Of a DNA stretch of 64,000 bases, positions 41,767 through 49,878 are shown in pieces (position 1 is the stretch's first letter; the number at the start of each line of letters is the position of its first letter). The notes below the pieces were generated by a model, which had not been told where the DNA came from, did no database searches, and was given only the letters and a program-made list of their open reading frames with translations. The DNA is taken from NCBI RefSeq assembly GCF_003815915.1, contig NZ_CP033929.1, positions 186,001 through 250,000 of the forward strand. The letters run 5' to 3'. The stretch comes from Chryseobacterium indoltheticum (lineage in GTDB: Bacteria; Bacteroidota; Bacteroidia; Flavobacteriales; Weeksellaceae). The position numbers were made by a program, and so were the translations under genes.

Positions 41767-42696
41767 TTCTATTTTAACCTTTGCTTTAGTCTTCGGTTTT
41801 GTGACCGTTTTCTTTTCCGGAGTTATCTTTTTCTCTTTTGGTTTGACGACCGCTTTTGGCTTTGTATTTTCTTTTGGCTTTAAAGAAGTTGAAGTCGCTT
41901 TTTTTACTACTGCAACCGGAGTTTTTGCTAAATCTTTATGACTGGCTTTTAAAATACTGTCATTTTCTTTAAAATAAGGATTCAGCGTTGTAACAATTTG
42001 ATTCTGATATTTTACAGAAATCATTTTGTATTTCTGAGGATCCTGAAACACTAAGTATTTTTCAACAAAAGTTTTAAAACCTTTTACCTTTAATTCAATA
42101 TTGTCTAAATCTCCTATCTCAACTTTATAGTTTCCTTCGCTGGTGAGAAGATTGTAACTGTCCTTATATTTTGAAATCCCAATGAAATATTTTTTGCTGA
42201 AATCATCTTTATCAATCTTATCTACCAGATCTGCCAGCTTTTCATATTCATCTTTTTTTACATCTCCTGTCACCAGCATGCACGGATGAGAATAGGTTCT
42301 TGAAATCGGAAATTCTGTTCCTTTTTCGTCTACATAAAAATCTTTTCCTTTATAATTAAGCCTGAAAACAGGAACTCTTTGTTTAATATCCAGATTCAGT
42401 TTTCCATTTAGATTTAAATAAACATTAGCGCTGTCAACCGCCGGAAGCGCATTTATTTTTCTTTCCAGTTCAGGAATATTCAAATCACCGACTTTCCGTG
42501 ACGGGTTTTCTTTATTGACGATCTCACGAATATCTTTTTCATCAATGAAATAAACCGGAGTTTTCTCATTCATTTTTACAGAAATTTTATTGTCCGTAAT
42601 CTTCTGACTCCCAAATTTCTTCAACGAGAAACTCAGCAGGAACCCAAGAATGATTACTGTAATGGCAATTTTTAAAATTCTGTATTTATTTTTCAT
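41764..42696 (-). CDS. ftsQ: Cell division protein FtsQ (DivIB-like)
   Basis: 310 residues. One N-terminal membrane helix (ILKIAITVIILGFLLSFSLKKFG), then a POTRA domain (VYFIDEKDIREIVNKENPS ... LPAVDSANVYLNLNGKLNLDIKQRVPVFRL) and the beta domain (FYVDEKGTEFPISRTYSHPCMLVTGD). It links cytoplasmic and periplasmic divisome parts. The last 50 residues are Lys/Pro/Thr-rich (KPKAVVKPKEKKITPEKK). The gene sits between murC and ftsA as in most dcw clusters. Confidence 0.9.
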   Translation of the reverse strand: MKNKYRILKIAITVIILGFLLSFSLKKFGSQKITDNKISVKMNEKTPVYFIDEKDIREIVNKENPSRKVGDLNIPELERKINALPAVDSANVYLNLNGKLNLDIKQRVPVFRLNYKGKDFYVDEKGTEFPISRTYSHPCMLVTGDVKKDEYEKLADLVDKIDKDDFSKKYFIGISKYKDSYNLLTSEGNYKVEIGDLDNIELKVKGFKTFVEKYLVFQDPQKYKMISVKYQNQIVTTLNPYFKENDSILKASHKDLAKTPVAVVKKATSTSLKPKENTKPKAVVKPKEKKITPEKKTVTKPKTKAKVKIE

Positions 42697-42737
42697 ACTT
42701 TTTTGTATTCATGTATTAATGTAAAATGTATTCATGA

Positions 42738-42756
42738 ATTAATACGTTAATACATT
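42738..42756. repeat. Family-III repeat ATTAATACGTTAATACATT, copy 1
   Basis: Identical 19-base word at 48522-48540; both are followed by TTACTTTTxCA near the stop codon of the downstream-transcribed gene (murC, murD/mraY spacer). Confidence 0.65.
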
Positions 42757-42763
42757 ATTACTT

Positions 42764-44137
42764 TTACATTTTATTCATCCAGTCACAAATCGGGTCATAC
42801 AGTGTATCTATGTTTCCTGCGCCGACTGTAAGCAAAATGTCAAATTCCTTTTCTTTTATTTTGTTGAAAGCATCAGATAAGTTTGACACTTCTTTTTTAT
42901 CTAAACTTACTTTCTCTGATAACCAATCTGAAGTAATTCCTTCAAAATTTTCCTGAAGTTCTCTTGCCGGATAAATGTCGAGCAAGATCAATTCATCAGA
43001 ATTATTTAAACTTTCAGCAAATCCATCCACAAAATCCCTCGTGCGGCTGAATAAGTGCGGCTGAAAAACAACCAAAAGTTTTTTTTCCGGATAAAATGTT
43101 CTTATTGAACCTACAACAGCATTGATTTCCGTCGGATGATGTGCGTAATCGTCAATATAAATTTTACCACTCGGATAAATATGTTTTGTATATCTTCTCT
43201 TAATTCCTTTAAAATTGGCAATTGCTTTCTTTAAGATTTCAAAATCAACTCCCAGATTGTGAAGAATAGCCAGCGCAACCGTTGCATTTTCAACATTATG
43301 AATTCCCGGAACATCCCACACAAACTCTTCGACAAGCTCAGAGTGACAATCATTTGCTGGCGTATGAAAATCGAAGTAGATTTTATCATGATCCATACGA
43401 AGATTATCCGAATAATAATCTGCTTCTTCGTTTACAGCATAGGTTTTATGCGATCTCCCGATTTCAATACCTTTTCTTACAAAAAGCTGTTTGTCTTCAG
43501 GAACTAAAGCTGCAAATTGTCTAAAGCCTTCTTCAATCGTATTTTTATCTCCATAAATATCCAAATGATCGGCATCTGTAGAAGTAATCACTGCCCAATC
43601 CGGAGAAAGGTTGAGGAAACTTCTGTCGTATTCATCGGCTTCAACCACAGAATATTGCGAACCGTTATATAGAAAATTTGATTTAAAATTCTCAGAAATT
43701 CCACCTAAGAAACATGAGAAAGGTAAATCTGCTTCTTTGCACAAATGCGAAACCAAAGTAGAAGTTGTGGTCTTTCCATGTGTTCCCGCAACAGCGATGC
43801 AATCTGTGTTTTCTGTAATTAAACCTAAAACTTTTGCACGCTTTAAAACTTCAAACTGATTTTCATTAAAATAATCTAAAATCTCAAGCTTTTTGATTGC
43901 CGGAGTGTAGATTATCAATGTATTTTCTTTCTGAAGCGAAGTAATTTTTTCATCAATCACATCTTCAAAAACAATATCAATTCCTTCGTTCATTAACGCT
44001 GTCGTCAATTTGGTGTTGGTTTTATCATAGCCCAAAACATTCTTGCCCGAAGCATGGAAATAGCGCGCCAAAGCACTCATTCCGATTCCTCCGATTCCAA
44101 CGAAGTAAAAATTTTGATATGTTTCTAAATTGTTCAT
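42764..44137 (-). CDS. murC: UDP-N-acetylmuramate--L-alanine ligase MurC
   Basis: 457 residues. It adds L-Ala to UDP-MurNAc in the cytosol. N-terminal GIGGIGMSALARYF, ATP loop GTHGKTTTS, EADEYDRSFL, YIDDYAHHPTEI and FQPHLFSRT are the MurC blocks. An unusual octapeptide CHSELVEE (about residues 264-271) between PAND and FVWDVPGIHNVENA is the translation of a family-I dispersed repeat (43327-43348) kept in frame. The region is a surface loop before the central-domain helix, so the enzyme should tolerate it. It follows the GIY-YIG gene and precedes ftsQ. Confidence 0.96.
   Translation of the reverse strand: MNNLETYQNFYFVGIGGIGMSALARYFHASGKNVLGYDKTNTKLTTALMNEGIDIVFEDVIDEKITSLQKENTLIIYTPAIKKLEILDYFNENQFEVLKRAKVLGLITENTDCIAVAGTHGKTTTSTLVSHLCKEADLPFSCFLGGISENFKSNFLYNGSQYSVVEADEYDRSFLNLSPDWAVITSTDADHLDIYGDKNTIEEGFRQFAALVPEDKQLFVRKGIEIGRSHKTYAVNEEADYYSDNLRMDHDKIYFDFHTPANDCHSELVEEFVWDVPGIHNVENATVALAILHNLGVDFEILKKAIANFKGIKRRYTKHIYPSGKIYIDDYAHHPTEINAVVGSIRTFYPEKKLLVVFQPHLFSRTRDFVDGFAESLNNSDELILLDIYPARELQENFEGITSDWLSEKVSLDKKEVSNLSDAFNKIKEKEFDILLTVGAGNIDTLYDPICDWMNKM
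43327..43348. repeat. Family-I repeat inside murC (CTTCGACAAGCTCAGAGTGA)
   Basis: Same wording as the intergenic copies at 44162, 44236, 44582 and 44634. Here it is translated on the minus strand as CHSELVEE within MurC. Confidence 0.85.
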
Positions 44138-44161
44138 TTTTATATTTAATCTTTAATGGCT

Positions 44162-44257
44162 CTTCGACAAGCTCAGAGTGACATTGCTAATACTATTATT
44201 AAAAGACGCATTAATAATGAAAATCATTTTACCTGTGTCAGGCTGAGCTTGTCGAAG
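44162..44257. repeat. Family-I inverted repeat pair between murC and the GIY-YIG gene
   Basis: Arm CTTCGACAAGCTCAGAGTGA at 44162-44181 and reverse arm at 44236-44257 (TCAGGCTGAGCTTGTCGAAG) can form a long hairpin. The inner text begins TTGCTAATACTA. Confidence 0.85.
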
Positions 44258-44262
44258 CCCTT

Positions 44263-44556
44263 TCACTTTTTCATTCGATTTTTTGACAATTCAGAAAGTA
44301 AATCCCAATTATCATTTATTATTGCTTCTTTCTTTTTTCTGCTCCAGCCTTTGACTTGTTTCTCAAAATCTATGGCTTGATTAATATCATTAAACTCATA
44401 ATAAAAAACCAATTCTACAGGTCTTCTTTTATAGGTGTAACTTTCAGGTTTAAAACCATCATTATGTTCATTTATTCTTCGTTCCAAATCATTGGTAACT
44501 CCCGTGTAATAAGAGTTATCAGAACATTTCACAATATAAACATAATAGATTTTCAT
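44263..44556 (-). CDS. GIY-YIG nuclease family protein
   Basis: 97 residues. YYVYIVKCSDNSYYTGVTNDLERRINEHNDG carries the GIY (YVY) and YIG (YTG) motifs, Arg of the RRINEH helix, then ELVFYYEF with the metal-binding Glu and KQVKGWSRKKKEAII. This is the stand-alone YhbQ-like family of small GIY-YIG proteins. It lies inside the dcw cluster between murG and murC and is framed on each side by a family-I inverted repeat pair. That is not a usual place for it, which suggests it was inserted or moved with the repeats. Confidence 0.9.
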   Translation of the reverse strand: MKIYYVYIVKCSDNSYYTGVTNDLERRINEHNDGFKPESYTYKRRPVELVFYYEFNDINQAIDFEKQVKGWSRKKKEAIINDNWDLLSELSKNRMKK

Positions 44557-44581
44557 TCATTTTGTTTTGTCTGTCTAAACC

Positions 44582-44655
44582 CTTCGACAAGCTCAGGGTG
44601 ACATCTCTAATACTAACTGCTTTTATATAATTTTGTCAGGCTGAGCCTGTCGAAG
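44582..44655. repeat. Family-I inverted repeat pair between the GIY-YIG gene and murG
   Basis: Arm CTTCGACAAGCTCAGGGTGA at 44582-44601 and reverse arm TCAGGCTGAGCCTGTCGAAG at 44636-44655. The inner text begins TCTCTAATACTA, like the 44162 element. The reverse arm supplies the last codons and stop of murG. Confidence 0.85.
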
Positions 44656-45769
44656 CCTTAACTATCTCATCCACAATCTCTTTTGCCGCATTGGGTTTGG
44701 CAAAATATTTCAGATTTTCAGACATTTCTTTTCTTACATTTTCATTTTCGCAGATTTCTGATAATGTATTCCAGAATTTTTCCTGCATTTCAGAATCTCT
44801 TACCATTTTGGCTGCATTTTTTTCAACGAGATTCATCGCATTTTTAGTTTGATGATCTTCCGCTGCGAATGGAAATGGAACCAATAAAACAGGTTTCTGC
44901 GCTACCGCCAATTCTGAAATGGCAATCGCTCCCGCTCTTGAAACAATGACATCGGCCGCTGAATAAGCGGTTTCCATGTCTTTGATGAATTCCTTTATTT
45001 GTATTTGGTTGTTAATTGGTTGTTGGTTATTTCCATCAACTGACAACTGACAACTATCAACAATTTCTTTGTAATCCAACTTTCCGGTTTGCCAGATTAA
45101 CTGATACCCTTTTTCTTTTATTTTTTCTAAATTCTCTTTCCAAGCGTTGTTTAATGTTCTCGATCCTAAAGAACCACCAACCGATAAAATGGTCAGTTTA
45201 TTTCTATCTAAATCTAGTTTTTCTTTAGCCGAAGAAGTTTCCTGCATTCCTGAAATAATATTCTCACGAATAGGATTTCCCAAAAACTTTATTTTTTCAG
45301 CCGGAAAGCCTTCCACTTTTGGGTAGGCAGTAAACACGGCTTTTGCTTTTTTACTTAAAATTTTATTCGTCACTCCTGCATGAGCATTCTGTTCCTGAAT
45401 AAAAATCGGAATTCCCATTTTACTGGCTTCATACAAAGCTGGTCCGCTTGCGAAACCTCCTGTTCCTACTGCAAAATCGGGAGCGAAATTTTTTATTATT
45501 CTTTTAGATTTAGATAAACTTTTCAAAATTTTGAAAGGCAACCCTAAATTGGATAACATATTTCCTCTGTCTATTCCTGCAATGTCAATTCCTTCTATTT
45601 TGTAGCCAGCTTGCGGAACTTTTTCCATTTCCATTTTTCCGTTGGCTCCAATGAACAAAAACTCAGCATCAGGAAATCTTTTTTTGATCTCGTCCGCAAT
45701 AGCGATTGCCGGGAAGATGTGCCCTCCTGTTCCGCCGCCTGATAACAATACTTTTAGTTTTTTGTTCAT
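44636..45769 (-). CDS. murG: UDP-GlcNAc:lipid I GlcNAc transferase MurG
   Basis: 377 residues from ATG at 45767-45769 (MNKKLKVLLSGGGTGGHIFP); an upstream frame adds 16 unsupported residues. It converts lipid I to lipid II at the inner face of the membrane. GGGTGGH (nucleotide loop), AVGTGGFASGPALYEA, FIQEQNAHAG, LSVGGSLGSRTLNNAW and SRAGAIAISELAVAQKPVLLVPFPFAAEDHQTKNA are family blocks. Two repeat-derived parts are visible: a Gln/Asn-rich linker DSCQLSVDGNNQQPINNQ (about 236-254) from a family-IV repeat, and the final ASTGSA plus stop from a family-I repeat. Confidence 0.96.
   Translation of the reverse strand: MNKKLKVLLSGGGTGGHIFPAIAIADEIKKRFPDAEFLFIGANGKMEMEKVPQAGYKIEGIDIAGIDRGNMLSNLGLPFKILKSLSKSKRIIKNFAPDFAVGTGGFASGPALYEASKMGIPIFIQEQNAHAGVTNKILSKKAKAVFTAYPKVEGFPAEKIKFLGNPIRENIISGMQETSSAKEKLDLDRNKLTILSVGGSLGSRTLNNAWKENLEKIKEKGYQLIWQTGKLDYKEIVDSCQLSVDGNNQQPINNQIQIKEFIKDMETAYSAADVIVSRAGAIAISELAVAQKPVLLVPFPFAAEDHQTKNAMNLVEKNAAKMVRDSEMQEKFWNTLSEICENENVRKEMSENLKYFAKPNAAKEIVDEIVKASTGSA
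45006..45065. repeat. Family-IV repeat inside murG
   Basis: Imperfect palindromic text GGTTGTTAATTGGTTGTTGG ... CAACTGACAACTGACAAC, translated as SCQLSVDGNNQQPINNQ in MurG and partly shared with the intergenic copy at 37669-37734. Confidence 0.7.
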
Positions 45770-45837
45770 ACTTTTTAATATTGATAAATGATGATTGATA
45801 AGCGATATGAAAATCAATTATGCATTATCATTTATAT
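45770..45837. repeat. Family-V AT-rich spacer between ftsW and murG
   Basis: TTGATAAATGATGATTGATA ... ATTATCATTTATAT text; hairpin-prone and similar to the spacers at 40206 and 49798. Confidence 0.45.
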
Positions 45838-47076
45838 TTATGCAATGTCGTTTATCTCGACAATGCTTTGTTTTTTACCCATTCCTTCTTCATCATATAT
45901 CTGGATTCTTGAGCTAATATTTAAGATAATTCCGAGCTGCATGTAGGTTACCAGCATCGATGTTCCTCCGTAACTAATCAGTGGCAAGGGCTGTCCTGTA
46001 ACCGGAATAAGATTCACAGCAACGGCAATATTTACCGCTAATTGTATGAAGATCATTACCCCGAGACTGAGCACGAGCAATGAGCCAAAAAATGCAGGCA
46101 TTTTACTGGCAATCATTACAATTCTGACAATCATAATCAGATACATACTGATGAGAAATCCTGCTCCTATTAAACCATATTCTTCAACAATTACAGCAAA
46201 AATAAAATCGGAAGCAGATTGCGGAAGCATTTGCTTTAACGCAGATTTTCCTGGTCCCATTCCGGTAATTCCACCATGAACGATAGCTGCTTTTGCCTGC
46301 ATTACCTGATAATTTTTTGCTTTTACACTTTCATCATCAACATCAGCAGATTTTGCTTTGCTCGATGTGAATGTTTCGATACGGCTCATCCATGTATGAA
46401 CACGGTTTCCGCCAATCATATTGGTATTTAAAGCAATTAATAAAAACAATGCAATGGCAACAAATGATGCAGAGATAAACCCTGCAATGTATTTCCAGTG
46501 CAGTTGCCCGATAATCAAAACAATTACTGAAACCATTAAAATCATCAACGCAGTAGAACCATTATCTTTTGCAACCAATACAAAAACCAGCAAAATCGGC
46601 CCGAAAATGTACATTACATTTTCAATCGGAAGCCTTTCTCTGGTAATTTTCTTGGTTAAATATCTGCACAGATAAATAATCAACATTAAAAATGCAAAAG
46701 ATGACGGTTGGAATGAAATCGGTGTTCCGGGAATCTTCAGCCATCTTGAGGCACTTGCCCCATCAATCGTTTGCCCTGTAAACATTGTGACAATCAAGAG
46801 AATAATCATTAAACCCAACATAATGCTGCTGAGTTTTCCCATGTATTCATACTTCACAGTTCCTACCAATCGCATGATTGCCAAACCTAAAACTACAAAG
46901 AACATATGCTTCATTACGTGACCCGTTGTGGTCCCGTTATTTACAATATATTCAAGATTTGAACTTGCAGAATATACCGGGAAAATAGAGAAAATGGAGA
47001 TCACAAGAATGACCATCCAAAGTACTTTGTCGCCCTTTAGAAATTCGAATCTGCTTTCTATATTCTGTTCGTTCAT
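45838..47076 (-). CDS. ftsW: Peptidoglycan glycosyltransferase FtsW
   Basis: 412 residues with about ten membrane helices. SEDS family: WMVILVISIFSIFPVYSA start, LKIPGTPISFQPSSFAFLMLI, KDNGSTALMILMV, GITGMGPGKSALKQMLPQSASDFIFAVIVEEYGLIGA (catalytic-loop and signature region) and PVTGQPLPLISYGGTSML. It polymerises septal glycan from lipid II together with FtsI. It lies between murD and murG. Confidence 0.95.
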   Translation of the reverse strand: MNEQNIESRFEFLKGDKVLWMVILVISIFSIFPVYSASSNLEYIVNNGTTTGHVMKHMFFVVLGLAIMRLVGTVKYEYMGKLSSIMLGLMIILLIVTMFTGQTIDGASASRWLKIPGTPISFQPSSFAFLMLIIYLCRYLTKKITRERLPIENVMYIFGPILLVFVLVAKDNGSTALMILMVSVIVLIIGQLHWKYIAGFISASFVAIALFLLIALNTNMIGGNRVHTWMSRIETFTSSKAKSADVDDESVKAKNYQVMQAKAAIVHGGITGMGPGKSALKQMLPQSASDFIFAVIVEEYGLIGAGFLISMYLIMIVRIVMIASKMPAFFGSLLVLSLGVMIFIQLAVNIAVAVNLIPVTGQPLPLISYGGTSMLVTYMQLGIILNISSRIQIYDEEGMGKKQSIVEINDIA

Positions 47077-47139
47077 ATTATTTAATGAATAATGAAAAAT
47101 TAAGAATGAAAATCATTTTTAACTATTCATTGTTAATTC

Positions 47140-48468
47140 TTAATTTTTTAACACTTGCTCTTTAAACTGACGACCTCTGTCTTCATAGCTTTTGAAAAGA
47201 TCAAAGCTTGCACAACAAGGTGAAAGTAAAACCGTATCACCACTTTTAGCTAATGATTTTGAGATTTCTACCGCATCTTTCATACTTGAAGTGCTGTAAA
47301 TAAATTCTTTTTTGTTTTTGAAGAAGTCAATAATCTTTTGATTATCAATTCCTAAACAAACAATTGCCTTTACTTTTCTTTTAACTAAATCCTCAATTTC
47401 GGTATAGTCATTTCCTTTGTCTAAACCTCCGACAATCCAAACTGTAGGATTTTTCATGCTTTCTAAGGCATAATAAGTTGCATTTACATTGGTTGCTTTG
47501 CTGTCGTTGATGTATTTTACCCCTTCAATTTCTGTAACAAGCTCCAATCTGTGCTCCACCGCCTGAAAAGTCATCAATGAATTTCTGATACTTTCATTAT
47601 TGATTTCCAATATCTTACCGGCAATTGAAGCCGCTAAGCTGTTGGCTACATTATGATTTCCTAACAAAGACAATTCATCAACTTTCATTGAGAATTCCTC
47701 TTTCAGTTTTACCACAATTTTATCTTCCTCCACAAAACCTCCTTCAGACAATCTTTCATTTGTTGAAAAAGGGATCATTTTCGCTTTAATTTCAAATTTT
47801 TCAAGAATATTTTTGCTCATTTCATCATCTTTATTGTAGATGAAAAAATTGTCATTCTCCTGATTTTCAGCAATTCTGAATTTCGCTAAAGCATATTCTT
47901 CGTAGTTATAATTGTACTGATCCAAATGATCTTTCGACAGATTTAACAATAAAGAAATATACGGTCTGAAATTCTGAATATCATCCAACTGGAAAGAACT
48001 TACTTCCAAAACATAATATTCGTGGTTTTCATCGGCAACCTGTTTTGCAAAGCTGTAGCCTATATTTCCTCCTAAACCTACATTTAATCCGTCGTTTTTC
48101 AGGATATAATAGATCAAAGAAGTAGTCGTTGTTTTCCCATTGCTTCCTGTGATGGCAATGATTTTGGCATCGGTAAACTCTGAAGCAAACTCAATTTCAG
48201 AAGAAAGCCTGATTCCTTTCTCATGAATTTTGTTGATCATTTCCGCTTTTTTGGGAATACCCGGACTTTTTACAATCCAATCAGCATTTAAAATTCTTTC
48301 TTCATCGTGGTTTTCCTCTTCAAACTCAATGTCATTTTCTGTAAGAAATTGTTTATAGTGATCCTTAATGGCTCCTTTGTCTGAAAGAAATACTTCCAAA
48401 CCTTCTTTCTTAGCCAAATAAGCAGCACCACAACCGCTTTCGCCACCTCCTAAAACAACTATTTTCAT
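47140..48468 (-). CDS. murD: UDP-N-acetylmuramoyl-L-alanine--D-glutamate ligase MurD
   Basis: 442 residues. KIVVLGGGESGCGAAYLAKK (UDP-binding), WIVKSPGIP, ATP loop AITGSNGKTTTTSL, LEVSSFQLDDI, LNLSKDHLDQYNYNYEEY, YINDSKATNVNATYYALES and LLSPCCASFDLFKSYEDRG are the MurD signatures. Adds D-Glu to UDP-MurNAc-L-Ala. Cytosolic, central in the cluster. Confidence 0.96.
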   Translation of the reverse strand: MKIVVLGGGESGCGAAYLAKKEGLEVFLSDKGAIKDHYKQFLTENDIEFEEENHDEERILNADWIVKSPGIPKKAEMINKIHEKGIRLSSEIEFASEFTDAKIIAITGSNGKTTTTSLIYYILKNDGLNVGLGGNIGYSFAKQVADENHEYYVLEVSSFQLDDIQNFRPYISLLLNLSKDHLDQYNYNYEEYALAKFRIAENQENDNFFIYNKDDEMSKNILEKFEIKAKMIPFSTNERLSEGGFVEEDKIVVKLKEEFSMKVDELSLLGNHNVANSLAASIAGKILEINNESIRNSLMTFQAVEHRLELVTEIEGVKYINDSKATNVNATYYALESMKNPTVWIVGGLDKGNDYTEIEDLVKRKVKAIVCLGIDNQKIIDFFKNKKEFIYSTSSMKDAVEISKSLAKSGDTVLLSPCCASFDLFKSYEDRGRQFKEQVLKN

Positions 48469-48521
48469 ATCTTTTTTGTATTTATGTACATTGTATTCAT
48501 GTATCCTGCATTTACAAAATC

Positions 48522-48540
48522 ATTAATACGTTAATACATT
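48522..48540. repeat. Family-III repeat ATTAATACGTTAATACATT, copy 2
   Basis: Identical to 42738-42756; located in the mraY-murD spacer. Confidence 0.65.
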
Positions 48541-48555
48541 CTTACTTTTTACAAT

Positions 48556-49797
48556 TTATCTCATCTTCAATGTAATGAGACATACAATTGCCAACATAAC
48601 CCCAATGATAATCATCCTGTTAACGATTTTACTTTCGTGAAAACCGTCTTTCTGATAATGATGATGAAGCGGAGACATTTTAAACAATCTATTATTTTGG
48701 GCATGTTCCAGCCCATATTTTCTTTTTCTGTATTTAAAGACAACCACCTGCAGCATTACTGAGATATTTTCGATTAAGAAAATCCCGCAAAGCACAGGAA
48801 TCATCAGTTCTTTTCTTAAAACAACCGCTAAAACAGCAATCACACCGCCCAACATCAAACTTCCGGTATCTCCCATAAAAACCTGCGCCGGATAGGTATT
48901 GTACCAGAAAAACCCGATTACTGCACCGACCATTGCGACGGCAAAAATGGTAGTTTCACCCATATTCGGGAGGAACATAATATTGAGATAATCTGCAAAA
49001 ATGATATTCCCGGAAACGTATGCAAAAAACGCAAGCGCCAGAAGAATAATGGTGCTCGTTCCTGCGGCGAGCCCGTCGATTCCGTCGGTAATATTTGCTC
49101 CATTTGAAACGGCTGTTACAATGAAAATAACGATAGGAATAAAAACAATCCATGCCCATTCGTGGGCATCTTTATCATTCATCCAAAATAAAATTCCGCT
49201 GTAATCGAACTCATTATTTTTGGTAAAAGGAACGGTAGAAACAGTAATTTTTTCTGTCGGCATAAAGTTTTGTTCAACGTTATTTCTGTTGACTACTTTT
49301 GCATCAGCATATTTTCTTTTAACCGTAATGTCGGGATGGAAATACATTGTAACTCCGACAATTAGCCCTAAACCGACCTGTCCTACAATTTTGAATTTCC
49401 CGCTTAATCCATCTTTATTTTTCTTTATTTTCTTTAAATAATCATCTATAAAACCAATTGCTCCCATCCAGATCACCGTTACGATCAAAAGAACAATATA
49501 AATGTTGGTAATTCTTGTAAACAGTAAAACCGGAATTAAAGTCGCAATAATAATGATGAAACCTCCCATTGTAGGTGTTCCCTCTTTTTGTTTTTGTCCG
49601 TCTAATCCTAAATCACGAACTAACTCGCCCATTTGTTTTCCTCTCAGGTAATTGATGATGCTTTTTCCATAAACGAGGGCAATCGTCAATGAAAGCAAAA
49701 CAGCCATCCCTGCGCGAAACGAAATGTACCTCAACATTCCCATTCCCGGAATGTGGATGCCTTGGCTCGTTAAATATTCGTATAAGTAGTATAACAT
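48556..49797 (-). CDS. mraY: Phospho-N-acetylmuramoyl-pentapeptide transferase MraY
   Basis: 413 residues with ten membrane helices. [41 protein letters not shown] (catalytic Asp pair), [47 protein letters not shown] and [21 protein letters not shown] (the HHH metal motif) are all present. Forms lipid I. A soluble insert of about 60 residues after helix four ([19 protein letters not shown]) makes it longer than the E. coli enzyme, as is usual in Bacteroidota. Confidence 0.96.
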   Translation of the reverse strand: MLYYLYEYLTSQGIHIPGMGMLRYISFRAGMAVLLSLTIALVYGKSIINYLRGKQMGELVRDLGLDGQKQKEGTPTMGGFIIIIATLIPVLLFTRITNIYIVLLIVTVIWMGAIGFIDDYLKKIKKNKDGLSGKFKIVGQVGLGLIVGVTMYFHPDITVKRKYADAKVVNRNNVEQNFMPTEKITVSTVPFTKNNEFDYSGILFWMNDKDAHEWAWIVFIPIVIFIVTAVSNGANITDGIDGLAAGTSTIILLALAFFAYVSGNIIFADYLNIMFLPNMGETTIFAVAMVGAVIGFFWYNTYPAQVFMGDTGSLMLGGVIAVLAVVLRKELMIPVLCGIFLIENISVMLQVVVFKYRKRKYGLEHAQNNRLFKMSPLHHHYQKDGFHESKIVNRMIIIGVMLAIVCLITLKMR

Positions 49798-49878
49798 TTT
49801 TTACTTTTTTATAAATGATAAATGATTATTGATGAATGATAAAATCAATTAACATTGATCAATTATCGATTATAAATT
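49798..49878. repeat. Family-V AT-rich spacer between murE and mraY
   Basis: AAATGATAAATGATTATTGA ... GATCAATTATCGATTATAAA; hairpin-prone spacer like those at 40206 and 45770. Confidence 0.45.
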
